Shown: positions 36,286 to 43,689 of the stretch, piece by piece
Layout of the letters: the number at the start of each line of letters is the position of its first letter
Position numbering within the stretch: the stretch's first letter is position 1
NCBI GenBank assembly: GCA_948330435.1
Contig: CAOJBY010000014.1
Span: 1 to 64,000, forward strand
Direction of reading: 5' to 3'
From: an uncultured Lachnoclostridium sp.
Lineage (GTDB): Bacteria; Bacillota; Clostridia; Lachnospirales; Lachnospiraceae
Length of the DNA stretch: 64,000 nucleotides
Made by a program: the position numbers and the translations under genes
The notes under the pieces: model-generated
Databases searched by the model: none
Told to the model about the DNA's origin: nothing
The model's input: the letters and a program-made list of their open reading frames with translations, nothing else

Positions 36286-37227
36286 ATGGTGCAAAAAAGG
36301 AGACGAAAGAAGAAAAAAAGAAAGCAGGGGAACATGAGTGTCGCATCAAAGCGGTTTGGCAGGGAAAGATCATATTTATGGGTTCCATTATTCTTGATGA
36401 TAGGTATTAGTATCTTGCTGCTAGGATTTTGTCTGTCAAAAGAGGAAGAAGCACAGGTTCGAGAAACCATGGCCATGCCTGGAGAGTATGATTCAATCTT
36501 TTCATGCACAAAAGCAGATCTTAATACTGCGATGGAAGAACCACAGGAGATTAATTTGTCCAAAATAGATCTGGAATGTACGATAACAGACGCAGGAGAT
36601 TATTTACTATATGGAGACTGCCAGGGACGGGTCAGCATTGAGGCAGAAGAGCAAATCGTACACTTGTTTTTGAAAGATGTGAATATTATGTCGCCCTCTG
36701 GCCCTGCTATTGATATTAAATCTGCCGGGAAAGTTATAGTCACCTTAATTGATGGTACATCTAATAAGATTGAGGATAAAGCGTATTATCGAAATCAGGA
36801 TGAAGAGGACGCAGCAATTTATAGCAACTGCGATTTGACTTTCAATGGAAATGGGTCTCTTGATGTATATGGCTACTATAATAAAGGGATTCACTCCAAA
36901 GACATAATAAAAATCCTGGGAGGGGATATTTCAATTCAGTCTAAAGGAGATGGAATACAGGGAAACGATGGAATATGCCTCAATCCGATAACGCTTTCTG
37001 TTGAAAGCGAAGGCCATGGTCTGTACACGAAGAAAACTGGAAATGAGAACAAGGGAAATATTGAGATTTCAGGCGGTGATATCCAGATTATTGCGGGAGA
37101 AAATGCTATATCTTCGTCCAAAGATCTTTATGTAAGCAATTGCTCTTTTTGGAGCAATTCTGTGCTTGACGCTTTTCATATATCAGGCAGCACACATTTG
37201 ATGGAGGGCTGCGTAAAAGATGAATAG
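36286..37227 (+). CDS. Membrane-anchored carbohydrate-binding beta-helix protein (Cthe_2159/DUF4353-like)
   Basis: A 313-aa protein. A very basic cytoplasmic tail and one transmembrane anchor (YLWVPLFLMIGISILLLGFCL) are followed by a repetitive right-handed beta-helix. This contains LFLKDVNIMSPSGPAIDIKSAGKVIVTL, a GTSNKIEDKAYY turn, CDLTFNGNGSLDVYG and KGIHSKDIIKILGGDISI, the signature of the calcium-dependent cellulose/pectin-binding Cthe_2159 group. ATG 36334 is an alternative start. The 3' end overlaps the VTC gene by 8 nt. It probably faces outside next to the CotH kinase. Confidence 0.78.
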   Translation: MVQKRRRKKKKRKQGNMSVASKRFGRERSYLWVPLFLMIGISILLLGFCLSKEEEAQVRETMAMPGEYDSIFSCTKADLNTAMEEPQEINLSKIDLECTITDAGDYLLYGDCQGRVSIEAEEQIVHLFLKDVNIMSPSGPAIDIKSAGKVIVTLIDGTSNKIEDKAYYRNQDEEDAAIYSNCDLTFNGNGSLDVYGYYNKGIHSKDIIKILGGDISIQSKGDGIQGNDGICLNPITLSVESEGHGLYTKKTGNENKGNIEISGGDIQIIAGENAISSSKDLYVSNCSFWSNSVLDAFHISGSTHLMEGCVKDE

Positions 37228-37903
37228 GTATCGGCATGAATACAAATATATAATTAACAAAATGGAGGAAGACATTCTCATCATGCAGGCATCCGGATTT
37301 CTGGAAAAGGATTGCCATGCAGTTCAGGACGGTGCTTATACAGTCAGAAGTTTGTATTTTGACGATTATGAGGACAGCTGCCTTATGGAGAATGAGAATG
37401 GATCGGACTTGCGTGCCAAGTTTCGGATGCGGTATTATAATAAAGACTGGGATTATGTACGGTTAGAAAAAAAGAGCAAGGTTCACGGTATGACGCAAAA
37501 GGAATCCTGTCTGCTAAATCCTGAGGAATGCAGGCAGCTTGTAAATGGCAGGATACCTGCCGTAGACGTGGAATTACCGGAGAAAAAGAAAAGACTGTTT
37601 CTTGAAATGCAGTTCCGCAATATGGTTCCGAAAGTGATCGTTTCTTATGAAAGAATTCCTTTTGTATATGCGGTTGGAAATGTCCGTATCACTTTCGACA
37701 GAAAGATTACATCCTCCAACGATACAGAGTGTTTTTTACAGGGAGGATATTCGGAAAGGCCGATTTTGTCTCAGGGTTTTAGTATTTTAGAGGTGAAATG
37801 GGATGAGTTGCTACCATCGCTCATTAAGGATGTCATGCAAATGGACAGCCTTCAATGGACAGCGTTTTCCAAATATTATATGTGCAGGGTATATCATCTG
37901 TAA
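37220..37903 (+). CDS. VTC-domain polyphosphate polymerase
   Basis: A 227-aa tunnel-shaped CYTH-like enzyme. It shows YRHEYKYIIN, YTVRSLYFDDYEDSC, FRMRYYNKDW, RLEKKSKVHGMTQKE, an FLEMQFRNMVPKVIVSYERIPF strand pair and a terminal ILEVKWDELLP. The alternating basic and acidic residues fit a VTC4-like active site that makes polyphosphate from ATP. Overlap with the beta-helix gene and association with DUF4956 are typical of this cassette in Firmicutes. The product may be passed across the membrane. Confidence 0.85.
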   Translation: MNRYRHEYKYIINKMEEDILIMQASGFLEKDCHAVQDGAYTVRSLYFDDYEDSCLMENENGSDLRAKFRMRYYNKDWDYVRLEKKSKVHGMTQKESCLLNPEECRQLVNGRIPAVDVELPEKKKRLFLEMQFRNMVPKVIVSYERIPFVYAVGNVRITFDRKITSSNDTECFLQGGYSERPILSQGFSILEVKWDELLPSLIKDVMQMDSLQWTAFSKYYMCRVYHL

Positions 37904-37957
37904 CTACCCTTATTTGCGGGAATAAGTTAAGAGAATAAAAACAGGGAGTTGTATGTT

Positions 37958-38632
37958 ATGGGAATAAGAGAAATCATCAAAGAAAGTTTTATAGAGGGGT
38001 ATGCATCAGGAAATCTTGAGATTGGCAGTATTTTTATCTGCATATTATCTACAACCCTGATTGCAGCTTATATTTATGTGATCTATAAAAATATAAATAA
38101 AAATTCTTTTTACAACCGCAGCTTTAATTTGTCACTGGTAACAATTGCCATTGTCACAGCAGCAATTATTCTTACTATCCAATCCAATATTGTTGTATCC
38201 CTGGGAATGGTTGGAGCCCTGTCCATAGTGCGGTTTCGGACGGCAATCAAGGAACCTATGGATTTGGCATTTTTGTTTTGGTCCATCAGTGTGGGGATTA
38301 TCTGCGGAGCCGGATTTACAATCATTGCGGTAATCACATCTGTGATGCTGACCATTGTGATCATAGTTTTTTCTATGTTGCCAGAGGCAAGAAGAGCATT
38401 AATTCTGGTTGTGAATGCGGCATCTTATAAAGAAGAGACCAAGATTATGCAGATTGTGAATGAAAGCTGCCAATACGCAAGAACCAGAGCCCGGAATGTA
38501 TCAAAGACGAATCTGAATCTGGCAATTGAGATTCGGGTACAGGATCAGAAAGGGTTAATTGAAAAGCTGATGGATTTGGAAAGCGTTACAACCGCATCTC
38601 TGGTAGAACACAGTGGGGATGTAACGGTTTAA
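37958..38632 (+). CDS. DUF4956 membrane protein
   Basis: A 224-aa protein with about four transmembrane helices in its first 140 residues (IFICILSTTLIAAYIYVIY; SLVTIAIVTAAIILTI; the conserved MVGALSIVRFRTAIKEPMD loop; IICGAGFTIIAVITSVMLTI) and a soluble ferredoxin-like C-terminus. The VGALSIVRFRTAIK loop is diagnostic. Start ATG 37958 is used because GGGAG lies 9 bases upstream; the TTG at 37949 is less likely. DUF4956 genes regularly neighbour VTC polymerases and CotH proteins; transport of the polymer is a guess. Confidence 0.88.
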   Translation: MGIREIIKESFIEGYASGNLEIGSIFICILSTTLIAAYIYVIYKNINKNSFYNRSFNLSLVTIAIVTAAIILTIQSNIVVSLGMVGALSIVRFRTAIKEPMDLAFLFWSISVGIICGAGFTIIAVITSVMLTIVIIVFSMLPEARRALILVVNAASYKEETKIMQIVNESCQYARTRARNVSKTNLNLAIEIRVQDQKGLIEKLMDLESVTTASLVEHSGDVTV

Positions 38633-38687
38633 GAGAAAACGTGAGGAAAGCCTTACAACTTTTCGACAGAATTTTCCGGAAAATAGC

Positions 38688-38716
38688 TTGACAAAATTCA
38701 CAGTGCTAGCTATACT
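38688..38716 (+). promoter_or_regulatory. Strong SigmaA promoter for yceD-rpmF
   Basis: Perfect TTGACA (38688-38693), 17-bp spacer, TATACT (38711-38716), 26 bp before the yceD ATG. Confidence 0.8.
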
Positions 38717-38742
38717 AATCTAGTATGTGTTAGGAGAGTACT

Positions 38743-39264
38743 ATGCTCATTCATTTAAATGATGTTTTATCCTGTGATGGCAAGGTTATTTTTCAAACAG
38801 TGGATTTAGAAATGGATTCATTTGATTCCGGCCTGGGAAGCTTTCCTCTTATCAGGAAAGAACCGGTGGAACTTACCATCACCAATCTTGGTGAAGAAAA
38901 GCTGAAGATTGAGGGGAGAACAGAGCTTGCTGCTGTGATTCCCTGCGATCGTTGTCTGGAGGAGGTGAAGACACTTCTGAAGCTTGCTTTTAATAAGGAA
39001 GTGGATATGAAACAGACGGCCGAGGGCAGAATCAAGGATTTGGATGAGACAGACTTTATCATTGGATACAACCTGGATGTAGACAAGCTTGTCTACAGTG
39101 AGATTTTGGTGAACTGGCCTATGAAGACTCTGTGCAGGGAAGACTGCAAAGGAATCTGCAGGAAGTGCGGGACCAATCTCAACCACGGCTCCTGTAGCTG
39201 TGATACGGTGGAACTGGATCCAAGAATGGCCGTAATAGCCGAGATATTTAAGAACAGTAATTAG
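38743..39264 (+). CDS. yceD: YceD/DUF177 family protein (large-ribosomal-RNA accumulation factor)
   Basis: A 173-aa protein of the DUF177 family, involved in 23S rRNA accumulation in E. coli and plants. The family features are the central CDRCLEEV motif, a C-terminal CREDCKGICRKCGTNLNHGSC Zn-ribbon-like cysteine cluster and LDPRMAVIAEIF. As in most bacteria it is immediately upstream of rpmF (14-nt gap) and shares its promoter, linking it to ribosome synthesis. Confidence 0.93.
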   Translation: MLIHLNDVLSCDGKVIFQTVDLEMDSFDSGLGSFPLIRKEPVELTITNLGEEKLKIEGRTELAAVIPCDRCLEEVKTLLKLAFNKEVDMKQTAEGRIKDLDETDFIIGYNLDVDKLVYSEILVNWPMKTLCREDCKGICRKCGTNLNHGSCSCDTVELDPRMAVIAEIFKNSN

Positions 39265-39278
39265 AGGAGGTGTAACCG

Positions 39279-39458
39279 ATGTCTATTTGTCCAAAAAATA
39301 AATCTTCCAAAGGAAGAAGAGATAAGAGAAGAGCAAACTGGAAGATGAGTGCAGTGAATCTGGTAAAGTGCAGCAAATGCGGCGCCCTGATGATGCCTCA
39401 CAGAGTTTGCAAGTCTTGTGGATCTTACAATAAAAAAGAGATCATTTCTGTAGACTAA
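39279..39458 (+). CDS. rpmF: Ribosomal protein L32
   Basis: A 59-residue basic protein: MSICPKNKSSKGRRDKRRAN, then KMSAVNLVKCSKCG, PHRVCKSCGSY and a short acidic end. The zinc-binding form of L32 is recognised by the two CxxC pairs (CSKC, CKSC). AGAGGAGGTG precedes the ATG. It follows yceD and is closed by a strong terminator. Too short for many gene callers, but unambiguous. Confidence 0.97.
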   Translation: MSICPKNKSSKGRRDKRRANWKMSAVNLVKCSKCGALMMPHRVCKSCGSYNKKEIISVD

Positions 39459-39473
39459 CAGTGTTAGATGTAG

Positions 39474-39510
39474 AAAAGGCTTTTCGGTAGCAGATCGAAA
39501 AGCCTTTTTA
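39474..39510 (+). terminator. Intrinsic terminator of yceD-rpmF
   Basis: AAAAGGCTTTTCG and CGAAAAGCCTTTT form a 13-bp stem with a 9-nt loop, running into a T tract. Confidence 0.9.
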
Positions 39511-39690
39511 TATTGTGCTCAGCAATTATTTCCAATATTTATAAAAAGAAACTATTGAAAAAAGATCTGGTTCTATGTTACACTACTCTTGTACCCTTGG
39601 TTGACAGGAACAACGGTGTGTTTTGATGATTGAGGGTATCATTTTTGTATATTTTATCACAAAGAAAAGTAAAAAGGAAGGTACATACTC

Positions 39691-41346
39691 ATGCGTAAAA
39701 GCATCAAAACGATGGTAGGAATCCGAGTAGCCGTTGCACTTGCTGCCATAATCCTATTCAGTGTGATGATGACGGTGAATATTATCCGTATCAGCCACAC
39801 CCAGACCGCCAGTGCTCAGGCGAATGCCTTGCTTGACAAAGCCCAAAGGGCGGAAGTGGCACATTATAAGTGGTCCAGTAACTTAAGCAACGCATTGTAT
39901 GCAGGTACAGAATTTACCGGAAGCATTGATCCCACTACCTGTGTTTTAGGTCAGTGGCTCTATGGAGACGCAGGTACGGAGGATAAGGAGATCACGGCTC
40001 TGCGTACGCAGCTGGAGCCTTTGCATAAAGAACTGCATGAGTCGGCCACCTATGTATTGGAACTTCTTAATACCAATCCGGAGCAGGCACAGGCCTATTA
40101 TCAGGAAACCATCCAATCCAATTTAACGACGCTGGTAGGACTTCTGGATCAGGTGATCGAGAGGGGAACTGCACTGAATGAGGAAACCAGGGAGGAGATG
40201 GAGCAAACCCTTGTGATGATGCACATAACCTCTATCGTCGGTCTTTCCATTTCGCTGATTTCACTTTTAAGCCTGGTGTTCTATGTGCTTGGAAAGATTG
40301 TAAAGCCACTTATTTTGATTACCAGGAAGAGTGAACCTCTTCAGGATGGTCTTCTCAATCTGGAGATTGACTATCATTCCAAGGATGAGTTAGGCAAGCT
40401 GGCAGAGACACTGGAACATTCCATGGAACGGATCGGCGGTTATGTGAATGATATCAACCGCATGATGGCTCAGTTGTCCGCAGGTAACTTTAATGTTCAG
40501 GTTTCCGAACCGTATGTTGGGGATTTCCGTTCCATTGAGGAATCTCTTACCAGCTTTACTACCACTATGTCAGCGGCATTGTCCAATATCAACCGGGCAG
40601 AGCAGAAAGTGTCCGGCGGAGCAGCACAGCTTTCCAGCGGAGCACAGGCTTTGGCACAGGGTGCTACGGAGCAGGCAAGTGCGGTAGAAGAGCTTTCTGC
40701 CACCTTGGAGGAGTTGTCCAGGAGTGCGTCCCGGAATGTGAAAGCAGCCTTTGACGCTCAGGAAAATGCCCGTCTTACAGGAGAACAGGTGACCGTAAGC
40801 AGCCAGCAGATGGAAGAGATGGTATTAGCCATGAATGATATTTCTGCGGCATCCCAGGAGATTGGAAAGATCATTGCTACCATTGAAAATATTGCATTCC
40901 AGACCAATATTCTGGCTTTGAATGCAGCAGTGGAAGCGGCCCGGGCAGGAGCAGCAGGAAAGGGCTTTGCCGTAGTATCCAGCGAAGTACGCAGCCTGGC
41001 AACCCAGTCCGATCAGGCAGCCAAGGCTACCAAAGAGATGATTGAGAACTCCATACAGGCAGTAGATCGGGGAAGCAGAATTGTAGGTGAAGTGTCTGAA
41101 ACTCTGAATAAGACATTGAAGCTTGTGATGCAGTCAGGAGAAGCTATTGGCGGCATTGCAAAAGCGGTAGAACGAGAGGCGGATTCTATTTCTCAGGTAA
41201 CAGATGGTATCAGCCAGATTTCTTCCGTAGTTCAGACCAATTCCGCAAGCAGCGAAGAGTCTGCGGCAGTTAGTAACGAACTCTTTGACCAGGTACGTTT
41301 CCTGGAAGAACAGACGAAAAAATTCCGTCTGAAAACCGGAGTTTAA
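39691..41346 (+). CDS. Methyl-accepting chemotaxis protein with extracytoplasmic zinc-binding (CZB) domain
   Basis: A 551-aa transducer. Transmembrane helix 1 is at ~10-33. A CZB-type four-helix domain follows with the 3His/1Cys set His58 (AHYKWSSNL), Cys84 (CVLGQWLYG), His112 and His116 (LHKELHESA). Helix 2 is at ~178-202, then a HAMP domain, then the cytoplasmic signalling hairpin with IAFQTNILALNAAVEAARAGAAGKGFAVV at its tip. CZB domains are usually cytoplasmic and sense zinc or hypochlorite; here it is predicted outside the membrane. A weak promoter (TTGAAA, TACACT) and an inverted repeat TACCCT/AGGGTA lie upstream. Confidence 0.92.
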   Translation: MRKSIKTMVGIRVAVALAAIILFSVMMTVNIIRISHTQTASAQANALLDKAQRAEVAHYKWSSNLSNALYAGTEFTGSIDPTTCVLGQWLYGDAGTEDKEITALRTQLEPLHKELHESATYVLELLNTNPEQAQAYYQETIQSNLTTLVGLLDQVIERGTALNEETREEMEQTLVMMHITSIVGLSISLISLLSLVFYVLGKIVKPLILITRKSEPLQDGLLNLEIDYHSKDELGKLAETLEHSMERIGGYVNDINRMMAQLSAGNFNVQVSEPYVGDFRSIEESLTSFTTTMSAALSNINRAEQKVSGGAAQLSSGAQALAQGATEQASAVEELSATLEELSRSASRNVKAAFDAQENARLTGEQVTVSSQQMEEMVLAMNDISAASQEIGKIIATIENIAFQTNILALNAAVEAARAGAAGKGFAVVSSEVRSLATQSDQAAKATKEMIENSIQAVDRGSRIVGEVSETLNKTLKLVMQSGEAIGGIAKAVEREADSISQVTDGISQISSVVQTNSASSEESAAVSNELFDQVRFLEEQTKKFRLKTGV

Positions 41347-41398
41347 GTCAAACGGATGGGAAAATAGGATTATTTTTCGGACACGATATGAGAATAAG

Positions 41399-41435
41399 AA
41401 AGGGCTGCCCCGGATAGACCGAACGGCGGCCCTTT
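41399..41435 (+). terminator. Hairpin terminator after the chemoreceptor gene
   Basis: AAAGGGCTGCC pairs with GGCGGCCCTTT (11 positions with one wobble) around a 15-nt loop, 53 nt after the stop. The A and T ends of the stem give a short U tract. Confidence 0.6.
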
Positions 41436-41474
41436 CCATTGAGGAAAATGATTTGTCATGAAAAAAATAAGAGG

Positions 41475-41503
41475 TTGATTTCTCAATTAATATCTAGTAT
41501 GAT
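41475..41503 (+). promoter_or_regulatory. SigmaA-type promoter for plsX-acpP
   Basis: TTGATT (41475-41480), 17-bp spacer, TATGAT (41498-41503). The ~100-nt leader before plsX carries TGTTTTAACA and a small GTGCC/GGGCAC stem. Confidence 0.6.
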
Positions 41504-41607
41504 GATAAAGAACCTGCATGAAAGATGTGGGGGAGGTGGACTGGTTTGTTTTAACAGCAGCCCCATACAGTGCCGTATAGGGCACCGGAATTAGGAGGAA
41601 TAGCTAC

Positions 41608-42621
41608 ATGCAGGAAACGATTCAGATAGCAGTAGATGCAATGGGCGGCGACCATGCACCGGAGGAGATTATTAAGGGTGTAATAGAAGCCGTGGGAATG
41701 CGGGAGGACATCAAAGTATTTCTCGTAGGAAAAGAAGAAATAATTCAGGAAAAGCTAAAGGCTTATACTTATAAAGACGGACAGATTGAGATTGTAAATG
41801 CCACAGAGGTCATTGAGATGGCAGAGCCGCCTGTGGCGGCTATTCGAAAGAAAAAGGATTCCTCTATAGTGGTAGCCTTAAAGATGGTAAAGGAGGGAAA
41901 AGCGGATGCCTTTGTATCAGCCGGAAGTTCCGGTGCAGTTCTGGCAGGAGGTCAGCTTCTGGTGGGACGTATCAAGGGTGTGGAGCGTCCGCCCCTTGCA
42001 CCATTAATTCCTACCAGGAATGGGGTTTCCCTGCTGATTGACTGCGGGGCCAATGTGGATGCCCGGCCCTCTCACCTGGTACAGTTTGCCAAGATGGGTT
42101 CCATCTATATGGAGCATGTGGTGGGCATCAAGAATCCAAGGGTAGCCATTGTAAATATCGGTGCCGAGGAGGAGAAAGGCAATGCTCTTGTAAAAGAGAC
42201 ATTTCCTCTTTTGAAAGAATGTACAGACATTAATTTCATTGGAAGTATTGAAGCCCGGGACATTCCGGCAGGGGCGGCGGATGTGATTGTCTGCGAAGCA
42301 TTTGTGGGCAATGTGATTTTAAAGCTTTATGAGGGAATGGGATCCGTTCTGATTGGGAAGATTAAGGAGGGCATGATGACCAGCTTACGCAGCAAGATAG
42401 GAGCGTTACTGGTAAAGCCTGCATTAAAGGAAACCTTAAAGTCCTTTGATGCTTCAGAGTATGGCGGTGCACCGCTGTTGGGTCTGAATGGTCTTGTTGT
42501 AAAGACACACGGAAGTTCAAAAGCACAGGAAGTAAAGAACTCTATCATCCAGTGTGTCACCTTTAAGGAGCAGCAGATTAATGATAAGATCAGAGAGAAT
42601 ATTAAAAGAGAGGAAGGATAA
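41608..42621 (+). CDS. plsX: Phosphate acyltransferase PlsX
   Basis: A 337-aa peripheral enzyme converting acyl-ACP to acyl-phosphate for phosphatidic acid synthesis with PlsY. It begins QIAVDAMGGDHAPEEI and has VSAGSSGAVLAGG, LIDCGANVDARP, NIGAEEEKGN and GGAPLLGLNGLVVKTHG. AGGAGGAA precedes the ATG. acpP follows after 5 nt, the usual phospholipid/fatty-acid gene pair. Confidence 0.96.
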   Translation: MQETIQIAVDAMGGDHAPEEIIKGVIEAVGMREDIKVFLVGKEEIIQEKLKAYTYKDGQIEIVNATEVIEMAEPPVAAIRKKKDSSIVVALKMVKEGKADAFVSAGSSGAVLAGGQLLVGRIKGVERPPLAPLIPTRNGVSLLIDCGANVDARPSHLVQFAKMGSIYMEHVVGIKNPRVAIVNIGAEEEKGNALVKETFPLLKECTDINFIGSIEARDIPAGAADVIVCEAFVGNVILKLYEGMGSVLIGKIKEGMMTSLRSKIGALLVKPALKETLKSFDASEYGGAPLLGLNGLVVKTHGSSKAQEVKNSIIQCVTFKEQQINDKIRENIKREEG

Positions 42622-42626
42622 GGCGT

Positions 42627-42857
42627 ATGGAATTTGAGAAACTGAAAGGAATCATTGCAGATGTTCTGAACGTGGATGAAGAAGAGATTACCATGGACAC
42701 CACATTCACAGACGATCTGGGAGCAGACTCTTTGGACGTATATCAGATTATCATGGGGCTTGAAGAGGAATTTGACATTGAGATTCCTCAGGAAGAGGCT
42801 GAGAAGATTGTATCTGTAGGTGATGCGGTTGAGCAGATTAAAAAAGTAACTGCCTAA
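42627..42857 (+). CDS. acpP: Acyl carrier protein
   Basis: A 76-aa acidic four-helix carrier with the phosphopantetheine attachment Ser35 in LGADSLDVYQIIM. It shuttles acyl chains in fatty-acid synthesis and feeds PlsX directly upstream. Confidence 0.97.
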   Translation: MEFEKLKGIIADVLNVDEEEITMDTTFTDDLGADSLDVYQIIMGLEEEFDIEIPQEEAEKIVSVGDAVEQIKKVTA

Positions 42858-42885
42858 GGGAATGTATTAGGTTTATAGAGGAACG

Positions 42886-42937
42886 GGCTGCCACAGCACA
42901 AGGCCACCGAAAAAATGATGGCTTGCTTATGGCAGCC
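42886..42937 (+). promoter_or_regulatory. rnc: Long hairpin in the rnc leader, candidate RNase III site
   Basis: GGCTGCCA (42886-42893) pairs perfectly with TGGCAGCC (42930-42937). Inside, AGCA-c-AAG-g-CCA pairs with TGG-CTT-GCT, giving about 18 base pairs broken by small bulges. It lies between acpP and rnc and is not followed by a U-run. A near two-turn double-stranded RNA in the 5' leader of the RNase III gene is the arrangement by which E. coli rnc is self-regulated. Confidence 0.5.
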
Positions 42938-42974
42938 TATTCCATGTCATGTAAGAAAGGAACCTCAGATTTTT

Positions 42975-43670
42975 ATGAAATTGGAGCAATTAGAAGAAAA
43001 GATTGGCTATCAGTTTCGGGATAGGAAGCTTCTTAAGCAGGCCATGTGCCACAGCTCCTATGCCAACGAACGCCATATGGATCGCCTGCTTAACAACGAA
43101 CGGCTGGAATTCCTGGGAGATGCAGTATTGGAGCTGATTACCAGTGAATTTTTATATCAGTCTTATCCCAAAATGCCCGAGGGAGAGGCGACCCGTACCA
43201 GAGCAAGCATTGTGTGTGAGCAGACCCTGTCCCTGTGTGCCAGAGAGTTAGGGCTTGGAGCCTTTCTGCTGCTTGGAAAGGGAGAAGATTTGACAGGGGG
43301 CAGGGAACGGGATTCCGTCACCTCGGATGCCATGGAAGCTCTTTTGGGAGCTATTTATCTGGATGGTGGTTTTGCTAATGCAAAAGAATTTGTGCTGAAT
43401 TTTATCTTAAATGATATCGAACATAAAAAACTCTTTTTTGATAGCAAGACTATCCTCCAGGAAGAGATTCAGGGAGAGACCACAGAAAGTCTGCACTATG
43501 AACTTATTCGGGAGGAGGGGCCGGATCATAACAAGCGGTTTATGGTTCACGCCTGCTTGGGAGAGCAGGTGATTGGAATCGGAAGCGGCCGGACAAAAAA
43601 GGCGGCGGAGCAGGAAGCAGCCTACCGTGCTCTCATTGAGAGACACAAGGCAAGAGAGCAGACAGAGTGA
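42975..43670 (+). CDS. rnc: Ribonuclease III
   Basis: Start ATG 42975 (MKLEQLEEKIGYQF) gives 231 aa, the normal length; the upstream in-frame extension runs through the leader hairpin. The catalytic domain carries the signature ERLEFLGDAVLEL and the second acidic site SDAMEALLGAIYLDGG. The C-terminal dsRNA-binding domain ends RTKKAAEQEAAYRALIE. It processes rRNA precursors and double-stranded regions of mRNA. Followed by smc at 20 nt, the usual order in Firmicutes. Confidence 0.96.
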   Translation: MKLEQLEEKIGYQFRDRKLLKQAMCHSSYANERHMDRLLNNERLEFLGDAVLELITSEFLYQSYPKMPEGEATRTRASIVCEQTLSLCARELGLGAFLLLGKGEDLTGGRERDSVTSDAMEALLGAIYLDGGFANAKEFVLNFILNDIEHKKLFFDSKTILQEEIQGETTESLHYELIREEGPDHNKRFMVHACLGEQVIGIGSGRTKKAAEQEAAYRALIERHKAREQTE

Positions 43671-43689
43671 AATACAAACGGAGCAGAAT

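Noticed and set aside
39570..39690. Possible c-di-GMP riboswitch before the chemoreceptor
   Set aside because: Only a TACCCT/AGGGTA inverted repeat is present; the GEMM core sequence is missing.
33684..42960. Shared string TGTCATGTAAGAA after the ackA hairpin and after the rnc-leader hairpin as a second repeat family
   Set aside because: A 13-mer match is expected by chance in 64 kb and the hairpins themselves are unrelated in sequence and shape.
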